Shown here piece by piece: positions 9,232 to 16,618 of a stretch of 64,000 nt of DNA. Within the stretch, counting starts at the first letter, position 1. Each line of letters begins with the position of its first letter. The notes beneath the pieces are model-generated. The model ran no database searches. It was not told the origin of the DNA and was given only the letters and a program-made list of their open reading frames with translations. The stretch covers positions 16,731 through 80,730 of the forward strand of contig CAZGAU010000003.1 of the NCBI GenBank assembly GCA_964523725.1. The letters run 5' to 3'. Position numbers and translations under genes: made by a program. The DNA comes from JADJNW01 sp964523725. Its GTDB lineage: Bacteria > Bacteroidota > Bacteroidia > Chitinophagales > Saprospiraceae.

Positions 9232-9984
9232 TTATTTCACATCATTTAGTCCCCAATCATATTCCTGATATTCTATTTTGGTATTTTTATTAATTTTTAC
9301 ATCGGAATATTTATTGACAAAATTTCTAACTGATTTAAAATCACCACCATACCAGCTGAAAATCTTGGAAAGCTGAGCCTTTTCCGGTGTAATTTTATTT
9401 TTATCCTCGTCATTAATAAATTCGCGCGATGCTTCATCCAATTGTTCGTCCAGCTTGGCTGCAGTATATGCTCTGTCCTGAAGTTTGGGACAAGAGATAG
9501 AAGCACAATTGACCGCCATATGAATGCGAGGCTCATCAAATTTGGGACGTATTATACCATGCTCTATATTATTCAGGTCATATGTAGCCCCTTCGATGTT
9601 AATAAACTTAATATCCCAGACCGTATTTACAAATGGAATACCATTCTTGATATCTTTGATACTTTCCACGGGGTAATGATCTACTATCAGCTTGACTGTG
9701 AATGCGTTATAGGTATTAATCCAGTAGGCCAGGCGCTCGTTGCGGTTCCAGTTTTTTTCGTTTGGATGATTTTGACTTAATAAATCAAGGTATTTATTAA
9801 GTTTGACACTATCCTGGATAAATCCTTTATAATCCACCAACCCTTCAGCTGTTACATGTTCACGCACCAGGCTGTCCCATATTTCATGGGTAACCGGCTC
9901 AGAATCAGATGGATAATCCTGTACTTTACAAGCATGCAATACAATTATTACAGAAGTAAATAATAATATTTTTTTGAAATTCAT
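9232..9984 (-). CDS. DUF547 domain-containing lipoprotein
   Basis: A 250-residue protein with a lipoprotein signal (MNFKKILLFTSVIIVLHAC, lipobox LHAC). The DUF547 signature is present: YWINTYNAFTVKLIVDHYP, then WDIKFINIEGATYDLNNIEH and the NCASISCPKL motif. The conserved Cys/His pattern suggests an active site in the transglutaminase/papain-like fold suggested for related domains, but no reaction is established. It is convergent with smpB and divergent from the alpha/beta hydrolase at 10074, so it is probably a single-gene unit anchored in the periplasm or outer membrane. Confidence 0.88.
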   Translation of the reverse strand: MNFKKILLFTSVIIVLHACKVQDYPSDSEPVTHEIWDSLVREHVTAEGLVDYKGFIQDSVKLNKYLDLLSQNHPNEKNWNRNERLAYWINTYNAFTVKLIVDHYPVESIKDIKNGIPFVNTVWDIKFINIEGATYDLNNIEHGIIRPKFDEPRIHMAVNCASISCPKLQDRAYTAAKLDEQLDEASREFINDEDKNKITPEKAQLSKIFSWYGGDFKSVRNFVNKYSDVKINKNTKIEYQEYDWGLNDVK

Positions 9985-10073
9985 AAAATGATTTTAATAC
10001 AAAATACGAGAAAAATGAGCATTTGGTTTGGAATGATTGCGACACTTCAGCCGATTTTTAACTATTTTTGAAA

Positions 10074-10892
10074 ATGAGCAACGATTTTCTACACTTGCCT
10101 TTGGGCAAAATTCATTACCGGAAATGGGGTCGCGGAAGCCGTCTGCTGATCGCTGTGCATGGTTATGGCGCAGAAGCAGCTATGTTTGAAAAACTTGCTC
10201 CTGCTTTGAATGAAACCTTCACTATTTATGCGATCGACCTCCCTTTTCATGGGCAAAGCAAGTGGGAAAAAGCTTCTTACCAACTAAAAGATATCACCGC
10301 CATTTTTGAACTTATTTTAAAAAAAGAAAACGCCAATCATTGTTCACTGCTGGGGCATAGTTTTGGCGCCAGGATTGCAATGAAATTAATAGAACAAATT
10401 GGAAACCAGGTAGAAACGCTTTATCTACTTTCGCCAGATGGTATCCGTACACGCTGGCTCTGGACGGGTTATCTCGTTCCTGGGTTTTTACGTCCTTTTG
10501 TAAAAAAACAATTGGAAAAATCTGATTGGTTGCTGCGTTTTGCGGCGCGGCTGAGGAAGTGGGGCATTATGCCACTCTATGTAGAGAAATTTTTGCAAAG
10601 AAATCTTGCCACTCCGGCGACAAGAGACCGGCTGCTGGGCACATGGTTATCATTAAATAATTTTTTTGTAAATAACTGGCGTGTAAAACATTTAGTCAGG
10701 AAACATTTAATAAAGGTGGTAGCAATTCTAGGTGAGCGGGATAAAATGCTGAATCAGCAAGCCATCCAGCGGTTTATGGAAAACCTGCCCGATGCGAGTT
10801 ATTATAATCTGCCTTCCAATCATTTACTAAATAATGATAAATTGGCGGCTATTTTAATAGCAAATGCTACAACTTCACCCGCAAGCCTGTAA
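10074..10892 (+). CDS. Alpha/beta hydrolase
   Basis: A 272-residue alpha/beta-hydrolase. Visible elements are the oxyanion region AVHGYGAEAAMF, DLPFHGQS, the nucleophile elbow LLGHSFGARIAMKL (Ser in GHSFG), a late acid near ILGERDKMLN, and the candidate His in LPSNHLLNN. A TTG codon 6 bp upstream is in frame, but the ATG at 10074 is the better start. Substrate unknown; the closest known types are MhpC/BioH-like esterases. Its last 26 bp overlap the convergent end of the gene at 10867. Confidence 0.83.
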   Translation: MSNDFLHLPLGKIHYRKWGRGSRLLIAVHGYGAEAAMFEKLAPALNETFTIYAIDLPFHGQSKWEKASYQLKDITAIFELILKKENANHCSLLGHSFGARIAMKLIEQIGNQVETLYLLSPDGIRTRWLWTGYLVPGFLRPFVKKQLEKSDWLLRFAARLRKWGIMPLYVEKFLQRNLATPATRDRLLGTWLSLNNFFVNNWRVKHLVRKHLIKVVAILGERDKMLNQQAIQRFMENLPDASYYNLPSNHLLNNDKLAAILIANATTSPASL

Positions 10893-12345
10893 AGATGGAG
10901 AAGGTATTGATCCGATCCTGGTCAGGACCAAAGCCTTTGGTGAAGTAGTCCAGCGATTGCTGGTATGTTGGCTGCGTGAAAATGCCGATACGTTCGGTAA
11001 TAAAGTATTCCAGCCCGATGCCGAGGTTTCCGGTGATATAGCCGTTTTCCCAGATGGAGCCGCCTTCCAGCAGTCCTTTGGACAAAATCTTTTTCTTTTC
11101 ATCCGCAGGAGTGGGGAAGTTGCCACCCGGAGTAGGCCGGGGTTGAGGCTGAGGTCTCAGTAATTCTTCTTCTTCTTCCAGATAATAATTTGCCTGCAAT
11201 GCTGTGTGAAGCGACAAACCGGCGGTTGCAAAAGCACGCCACTTGTTCTTTTTCAGGAAGTTATAACGCATTTGCACCGGTAATTGGAGCATATTCAACT
11301 CCACCAGTTTGAAACTCTCGCCATAATAACCATCCGCAAAACTACCACCCAGATAAACCAGCGGACGCGGTTCATATTGCTTCGCCGAATAAATAGCACC
11401 GGTTCCGATTTCCCAGCGACCTTTTTCCCAACTCAACATCAGACCTCCGCTGTAGCCCAATTCATAACGCTCAAAAGCTCCATCAATCACTTCACCCGCT
11501 TCGTTTAAAGCCGAAGGCGTGATAATGCGGTTATAATCCATACTGCCGAACATACTCACGGAGAGCTGTCCCTTAGGATTAACAGGCACAATAAGCTTGG
11601 GATAATCCTCTTTCTCATCGGTGGAAAGTTCTTCCAGCAGAATGCGTTCCAGAGCAGCCATTAGTTCCTCACGTTCAGCTGGCACGGGCATATCTGCCGC
11701 GGGTTGTTCCTGCACAGGATTACTGATTGTTGTGGGCTTGTCAGAAGATTTTTTAGGTTTTGCGGTCGCAACCGGCAAAGAAGGGCCGACCTTGTATTTC
11801 TTGGTGGTTGTAATCTGTGTTGGTGCAAAATTCCGGGTATTAGTTGTCTTTGAAAGATCAACTGCAACAGCATCTCTTATCTTCAAACCCGAATTTTGAT
11901 CAGGCGTTATCTGTTGATTGGAGGCGGTGTTTTCTACAATTGAAGTATTTGAACCGGCGTGTTTTTCATTGGTAATCAGGCTTTTACCAAAGCCCAGAAG
12001 CCTTGCTGGCGTTTGTTGTCCGAAATATTGAACAAAAGTAAGAATAATCAGAAGAACCAGCGTTACTTCCATGATTCGGGTGCGCATGACCTGACGGCGG
12101 GAGGTGACATCCTGATCGAGTTTTGCGGCAAGCAAATCCCATCTTGAAGCGCGGTTGCCGGCTTCCAGCGTATGGAGCTTTTCAAACACAACTTCGTCCA
12201 CCCGGCGATCATCTGCCGAGGGCGTGCCGGCCTCTTGGGCATCCAGCTTTTGTGAGAATTGATCCCAGGAATTAGGATCAAACTCCACCGGAAGTTGGCT
12301 GAGCTTGTCTTTAATAATCCGATCAAACAGGTCACTCTTCTTCAT
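10867..12345 (-). CDS. Membrane-anchored regulator with beta-barrel-like C-terminus (ECF partner)
   Basis: A 492-residue protein. The N-terminal cytosolic part has two related helices, WDQFSQKLDAQ (27-37) and WDLLAAKLDQD (69-79). One membrane segment lies at about 91-108 (IMEVTLVLLIILTFVQYF), followed by a low-complexity K/T/P/S linker and, from about 265, a region with alternating strands ending FTGLRVKL that looks like an outer-membrane barrel. Its start overlaps the sigma factor gene by 14 bp, so they are translationally coupled. The N-terminus probably acts as an anti-sigma domain; this is inferred from position, because no zinc anti-sigma motif is present. Confidence 0.7.
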   Translation of the reverse strand: MKKSDLFDRIIKDKLSQLPVEFDPNSWDQFSQKLDAQEAGTPSADDRRVDEVVFEKLHTLEAGNRASRWDLLAAKLDQDVTSRRQVMRTRIMEVTLVLLIILTFVQYFGQQTPARLLGFGKSLITNEKHAGSNTSIVENTASNQQITPDQNSGLKIRDAVAVDLSKTTNTRNFAPTQITTTKKYKVGPSLPVATAKPKKSSDKPTTISNPVQEQPAADMPVPAEREELMAALERILLEELSTDEKEDYPKLIVPVNPKGQLSVSMFGSMDYNRIITPSALNEAGEVIDGAFERYELGYSGGLMLSWEKGRWEIGTGAIYSAKQYEPRPLVYLGGSFADGYYGESFKLVELNMLQLPVQMRYNFLKKNKWRAFATAGLSLHTALQANYYLEEEEELLRPQPQPRPTPGGNFPTPADEKKKILSKGLLEGGSIWENGYITGNLGIGLEYFITERIGIFTQPTYQQSLDYFTKGFGPDQDRINTFSIFTGLRVKL

Positions 12346-12901
12346 ATCCGTAGAGTCTCGACGTCAGTATTTCTTTCAGTTTTAATCTTGCCTTTACCAA
12401 ATTGGATCGCGAGGTACTTTCGGTAATGTCTAAAGCATCCGCGATTTCCTTGTGCGAATAACCTTCAATTACATACAGGTTAAAAACCGTTCTATAAGCT
12501 GGTGATAGTTGCTGTACCGCCTCCAGAATCTCTTGCTCGTTGCACTGACTGATCGCGTCAGCATCTTGTGAACTGAGGTCGTAGGCTTGCTCAATATCTT
12601 CGGTACGGCGGCGAATATTTTTTCGATAAAAATCGATGGCGGTATTCACCATAATACGCCGTATCCAAGAAGGGAGCGAAGTGCCAGGTTGATATTTAGC
12701 GATATTGTTGAAGACCTTAATAAAGCCTTCGTGCAAAATATCCATGGCATCGTCGTCATTATTGGCATAGCGGAGGCACACACCCATCATTTTGCTATAG
12801 TACTCTTCGTACAACACTCGCTGCGCCCACCGTTCCTTCCGGATGCAGGCTTTGATCAGATCCCTCTCTTCATAGTGTTGCAGGTGCAAGGCAATATCCA
12901 T
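12332..12901 (-). CDS. RNA polymerase sigma factor, ECF (sigma-70) family
   Basis: A 189-residue ECF sigma factor. Region 2 spans about 20-85 (LYEEYYSKMMGVCLRYANND, DAMDILHEGFIKVFNNI, SWIRRIMVNTAIDFYRK). Region 4 spans about 125-185 (LSPAYRTVFNLYVIEGYSHKEIADAL then ITESTSRSNLVKARLKL). Its stop overlaps the start of the membrane/barrel protein at 12345, the usual arrangement of an ECF factor with its anti-sigma. A palindrome sits about 80 bp upstream. The regulated genes are unknown; autoregulation is likely from family knowledge. Confidence 0.92.
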   Translation of the reverse strand: MDIALHLQHYEERDLIKACIRKERWAQRVLYEEYYSKMMGVCLRYANNDDDAMDILHEGFIKVFNNIAKYQPGTSLPSWIRRIMVNTAIDFYRKNIRRRTEDIEQAYDLSSQDADAISQCNEQEILEAVQQLSPAYRTVFNLYVIEGYSHKEIADALDITESTSRSNLVKARLKLKEILTSRLYGYEEE

Positions 12902-12977
12902 GTGCTAAGACCTTTTATCAAAGGTAACTTTTATGCGCCAATTTTCCAACCTGCCCATGCGAATCTCTTTCATTTGT

Positions 12978-12994
12978 AAAACGCTTGACGTTTT
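12978..12994. promoter_or_regulatory. Palindrome AAAACG-N5-CGTTTT between divergent genes
   Basis: A perfect 6-bp inverted repeat with a 5-bp centre lies 77 bp upstream of the ECF sigma gene and about 190 bp upstream of parC. It may be an operator for the sigma operon or a small hairpin. It is short enough to occur by chance. Confidence 0.25.
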
Positions 12995-13092
12995 GGAAAT
13001 GCTGCCAGTTGGTGTAAAAAAGTTGATAAGTATTGGCTGTTAAATTTTAAGATTACAGGGAAAAAATTGAATCCCACTAAAAAATAAACTTT

Positions 13093-13121
13093 TTGTTTTA
13101 AAATCTATTTTCGTATTTTCG
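13093..13121 (+). promoter_or_regulatory. Candidate parC promoter
   Basis: TTG at 13093-13095 and TATTTTCG at 13114-13121 are 18 bp apart. This approximates the Bacteroidota -33 TTG and -7 TAnnTTTG boxes, with one mismatch in the -7 box. The parC start codon is 65 bp downstream. Confidence 0.4.
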
Positions 13122-13185
13122 TGCAAAAATCTTTTCATCTTTACGGGTGAATCCCTGAAACCAAAACGATGAAACACGGTAAGCA

Positions 13186-15810
13186 ATGAGTAAAGAGAAA
13201 AAAATACAATTGAACAGCAACGGCAACGGCGAAGATAACATCATCACGCTCAACGGGATGTATCAGGATTATTTCCTGGATTATGCCTCCTACGTGATTC
13301 TGGAGCGCGCGGTGCCCTCGGTCTATGATGGACTAAAACCCGTGCAGCGCCGCATCCTGCATGCGATGAAGGAGATGGACGACGGGCGCTACCACAAGAT
13401 CGCCAACGTGATTGGGCAAACGATGCAGTACCACCCGCACGGCGACGCCGCCATCGGCGATGCGCTGGTGAATCTAGGTCAAAAGGACTTGCTTATTGAC
13501 TGTCAGGGGAACTGGGGCGATGTGCGCACCGGCGATAGTGCAGCGGCAGCGCGTTATATCGAAGGACGTTTGACGAAATTTGCCCTGGAAGTTGCATTCA
13601 ACCCTCAAACCACCGAATGGCAACTCACCTATGATGGTCGTAAAAGAGAGCCGATCAATCTGCCGATGAAGTTCCCGCTGCTACTGGCGCAGGGCGCGGA
13701 AGGCATTGCGGTGGGGCTTTCTACCAAAATTCTGCCGCATAATTTTATTGAGCTTATTAAAGCTTCCATCCAGATTTTAAAAGGTAAAAAAGTCACGATC
13801 TATCCTGATTTTCAGACGGGCGGCTCGATCGATATCAGTGATTATCAGGGTGGTAAACGCGGCGGTCGCGTGAAAGTGCGCGCCAAAATCGAGATTGTGG
13901 ACAAATCCACGCTGGCTATCAAGGAAATTCCTTACGGTACGACTACGACTTCGCTTATTGACAGCATTATCAAAGCCAACGACAAGGGCAAGATCAAGAT
14001 CAAAAAAGTAACGGACAACACCGCTAAAGATGTTGAAATTGCTATAGAAATCGCGCCCGGCACCTCGCCTGAAGTGACGATGGATGCGCTTTATGCTTTT
14101 ACCGATTGTGAATCTTCGATTTCGCCGAATGCCTGCGTGATTATTGACAATAAGCCGCATTTTCTAACGGTCGAGGAAATCCTGGAAATTTGTACCCAAA
14201 GCACCAAAGACCTGCTGCGCAGCGAGCTAGAGATCAAGCAGCACGAGCTAATGGAAAAATGGCTCTTCGCGAGTCTGGAAAAAATCTTCATCGAAAAGCG
14301 CATTTACCGCGACATCGAAGAGTGCGAAACCTGGGATGCGGTGATCGAAGCCATTGACAAGGGCTTACGCAAATATGTTGTCACGCCGAGCGATAAACCC
14401 AAAAAAGACGACAAGCGTTTGAAATTATTTCGGGATTTGACACAGGAGGATTTTGTGCGGTTGACCGAAATCAAGATCAAGCGGATTTCCAAATACAATT
14501 CTTTCAAAGCCAACGAGCAGATCGCCGAGTTGGAAAAAGAATTGGAGCAAGTGCGCCATGATTTAGAGCATCTTACAGATTATGCAATTGCTTATTTTGA
14601 AAACTTGCTTAAGAAATACGGCAAAGGACGCGAACGCAAGACTATTTTGGCTACTTTCGACACGATTCAGGCAACAGAGGTGGTGGCGAACAACGCCAAA
14701 CTCTATGTGGATCGCAAGGAAGGTTTTATCGGTACCGGCTTGAAAAAGGAAGAATTCGTGTGTGATTGCTCCGATATTGATGACATTATCGTTTTCCGGC
14801 GCGACGGCAAGTTCCAGGTATCAAAAATCGGCGATAAAGTCTTTGTGGGTAAGGATATTATCCACGTGGCGGTTTGGAAAAAAGGCGACGATCGCACCAC
14901 TTATAATATGGTGTATGTGGACAGCAAAACCGGGCGCTCGATGATCAAACGATTCAACGTGACCGCCATTACCCGCGACCGCGAGTACGATCTGACCATG
15001 GGCAACGAACTTTCCAAAGTGCTGTATTTCAGTGCTAATCCGAATGGTGAAGCCGAGGTGATCAATGTACAACTTTCGCCGAACAGCCGTGCCAAGATCA
15101 AAAATTTCGACTTCGATTTTGCCGAGCTGGAAATCAAGGGACGAGGCTCGCAGGGTAATATTCTGACTAAATATCCGGTGAAAAAAATCACTATGAAAGA
15201 GGCGGGCAAATCCACGATCGGCGCGCAACAATGGTGGTTTGACGAGATCACCGGTAAACTCAATAACGATGAACGCGGCCGCCTGCTGGGCGATTTCGAC
15301 ACTGGCGATTATCTCCTGGCACTTTACAAAGATGGTAGCTACGAAGTGCTGGAACCCGATGCCCTCAAGCGTTTTGATATCAACGAACTCATTAGTCTGG
15401 AAAAATTCGACCCGGAAACGGTCATCAACGCGGTGCACTATGAGGGCGAGCGCGGCTGGACGATGGTGAAGCGCTTTGTAGTGGAAACCACTTCGATGGG
15501 GCAGCGTTATTCTTTTCTTTCGGAACACAAGGACAGCAAACTGCTCTTCGCATCTACCAAAGCCGAACCGCGCGTGCGCTACAGCGTGAAGGTAAAAAAC
15601 AACAAAATGGACGGCGAAGTCAACCTCGCAGAATTCATGGATGTAAAGGGTTGGAAAGCAATCGGCAACAAGCTAAGTGATCAGAAACTCAGCTCCATCA
15701 AGGAATTAGCCGAAGAGCCATCCAAAGCCAAGGAAGCGCCGGATAAGCTGAAAGCTGGCGACAGCGTGGAATTTGATATCGAGAAAAACGGGCAAGGGAA
15801 GTTGTTTTGA
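13186..15810 (+). CDS. parC: DNA topoisomerase IV subunit A
   Basis: An 874-residue type IIA topoisomerase A subunit. It has the breakage-reunion domain with catalytic Tyr124 (AARYIEGRLT), preceded by LKPVQRRILHAMKEM and YHPHGDAAIGDALVNLGQ. A long coiled-coil region follows at about 440-480, and the C-terminal DNA-wrapping domain is of the degenerate ParC type without a clear GyrA box. The enzyme decatenates daughter chromosomes with ParE, which is not in this window. The last seven codons and stop lie inside a 24-bp sequence repeated at 16518, after the toxin-antitoxin pair. Confidence 0.93.
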   Translation: MSKEKKIQLNSNGNGEDNIITLNGMYQDYFLDYASYVILERAVPSVYDGLKPVQRRILHAMKEMDDGRYHKIANVIGQTMQYHPHGDAAIGDALVNLGQKDLLIDCQGNWGDVRTGDSAAAARYIEGRLTKFALEVAFNPQTTEWQLTYDGRKREPINLPMKFPLLLAQGAEGIAVGLSTKILPHNFIELIKASIQILKGKKVTIYPDFQTGGSIDISDYQGGKRGGRVKVRAKIEIVDKSTLAIKEIPYGTTTTSLIDSIIKANDKGKIKIKKVTDNTAKDVEIAIEIAPGTSPEVTMDALYAFTDCESSISPNACVIIDNKPHFLTVEEILEICTQSTKDLLRSELEIKQHELMEKWLFASLEKIFIEKRIYRDIEECETWDAVIEAIDKGLRKYVVTPSDKPKKDDKRLKLFRDLTQEDFVRLTEIKIKRISKYNSFKANEQIAELEKELEQVRHDLEHLTDYAIAYFENLLKKYGKGRERKTILATFDTIQATEVVANNAKLYVDRKEGFIGTGLKKEEFVCDCSDIDDIIVFRRDGKFQVSKIGDKVFVGKDIIHVAVWKKGDDRTTYNMVYVDSKTGRSMIKRFNVTAITRDREYDLTMGNELSKVLYFSANPNGEAEVINVQLSPNSRAKIKNFDFDFAELEIKGRGSQGNILTKYPVKKITMKEAGKSTIGAQQWWFDEITGKLNNDERGRLLGDFDTGDYLLALYKDGSYEVLEPDALKRFDINELISLEKFDPETVINAVHYEGERGWTMVKRFVVETTSMGQRYSFLSEHKDSKLLFASTKAEPRVRYSVKVKNNKMDGEVNLAEFMDVKGWKAIGNKLSDQKLSSIKELAEEPSKAKEAPDKLKAGDSVEFDIEKNGQGKLF
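15785..15808 (+). repeat. Direct repeat copy 1 (parC 3' end)
   Basis: A 24-bp stretch at the very end of parC, encoding NGQGKLF, is repeated perfectly at 16518-16541. The two copies bracket the toxin-antitoxin pair at 15880-16505. Confidence 0.95.
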
Positions 15811-15879
15811 TAAGTGGTTAAGGAACCTTCATTGCGCTAAAAACTGTTAGCTTATAAAAGTAGCACAAAATCAATAACC

Positions 15880-16089
15880 ATGACACAATCCTTATTTCCG
15901 TTATCGAATGTGCAATTGGAACTTCTAAAAATCTTTTCTACTGATTTATCGGAAGAAGATTTGCAGGAACTGAAAGCGCTGTTGGCGAAATTCTATGCTA
16001 AAAAATCTATCGAATTAGCCAACCGGGTTTGGGATGAAAAAGGGCTTACGGATGCTGACATGGACAAATGGCTCAATGAATTATCATGA
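15880..16089 (+). CDS. Putative antitoxin of a PIN toxin pair
   Basis: A 69-residue acidic helical protein (begins MTQSLFPLSNVQLELLKIF). Its reading frame overlaps the PIN toxin by 4 bp (ATGA), and size and order fit a type II antitoxin. The segment LSEEDLQELKALLAKFYAKKSIELANRVWDEKG (in pieces) is typical of small antitoxins found before PIN genes in Cyanobacteria and Bacteroidota. No DNA-binding motif such as AbrB or RHH is evident by eye. It probably binds and inhibits the toxin and may autoregulate the pair. Confidence 0.75.
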   Translation: MTQSLFPLSNVQLELLKIFSTDLSEEDLQELKALLAKFYAKKSIELANRVWDEKGLTDADMDKWLNELS

Positions 16090-16505
16090 AAATAGTGCTC
16101 AATACAAATGTATTGCTCGTTTCTATTTCTGATAAATCAAAGCATCACTGGCTTTACAAAGCTCTTTTGGATGGTGAGTTTGATTTGTACATTACCAATG
16201 ATATTCTCACCGAGTATGAAGAAAAAATTAGTGTACACTGGCATCCCAACGTCGCTAAAGCAGTGCTGCGTACTTTGCTGGAGCTATCCAATGTGCATCA
16301 AACGATTATTTACTACCAGTTAAAATTAATTTCATCAGATCCAGATGATGATAAATTTGCAGATTGCGCTTTTGCGGCGAATGGAGATTATTTAGTAACC
16401 AATGATAAAGATTTTAATATTTTAAAACGAATTGAATTTCCTATAATCCCCGTCGTAAATTTGGATGAATTTAAAAGCATTTTGAAAGGTGTAATTAAAG
16501 GGTAA
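16086..16505 (+). CDS. Putative toxin, PIN domain family
   Basis: A 139-residue PIN-domain protein. It starts MKIVLNTNVLLVSIS, where the usual first acidic residue (D in LDTNV) is Asn6, and continues with the central acid in ILTEYEEKI and the paired acids in SSDPDDDKFADCAFAA and YLVTNDKDF. PIN toxins are Mg-dependent RNases. The Asn at the first position is seen in part of this COG1569-like group, so activity cannot be excluded. It is co-translated with the antitoxin. The pair sits between direct repeats of the parC end, hinting at horizontal insertion. Confidence 0.85.
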   Translation: MKIVLNTNVLLVSISDKSKHHWLYKALLDGEFDLYITNDILTEYEEKISVHWHPNVAKAVLRTLLELSNVHQTIIYYQLKLISSDPDDDKFADCAFAANGDYLVTNDKDFNILKRIEFPIIPVVNLDEFKSILKGVIKG

Positions 16506-16517
16506 ATGTATAGAAGT

Positions 16518-16541
16518 AAAACGGGCAAGGGAAGTTGTTTT
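16518..16541 (+). repeat. Direct repeat copy 2 (duplicated parC end)
   Basis: Perfect 24-bp copy of 15785-15808. In the parC-equivalent frame it still reads NGQGKLF followed by a stop (TAG), as expected if the original parC end was displaced by an insertion. Confidence 0.95.
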
Positions 16542-16553
16542 AGCAATCAGTTG

Positions 16554-16604
16554 GCGGTTTGCAGCAAGCAGCGATCTGATTTCAAACTACCTACTGCAAA
16601 CTGC
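16554..16604 (-). terminator. Candidate hairpin between convergent genes
   Basis: GCGGTTTGCAG (16554-16564) pairs with CTGCAAACTGC (16594-16604) with one G:T. It lies just beyond the stop of the M1 peptidase gene on the minus strand and between convergent genes. No long T tract follows. Confidence 0.4.
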
Positions 16605-16618
16605 TCACTTTCAGGCTT

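Noticed and set aside
16086..16505. Asn in place of the first acidic residue of the PIN toxin as evidence of inactivity
   Set aside because: Related COG1569-type proteins also show an N at this place, so loss of activity cannot be claimed from sequence alone.
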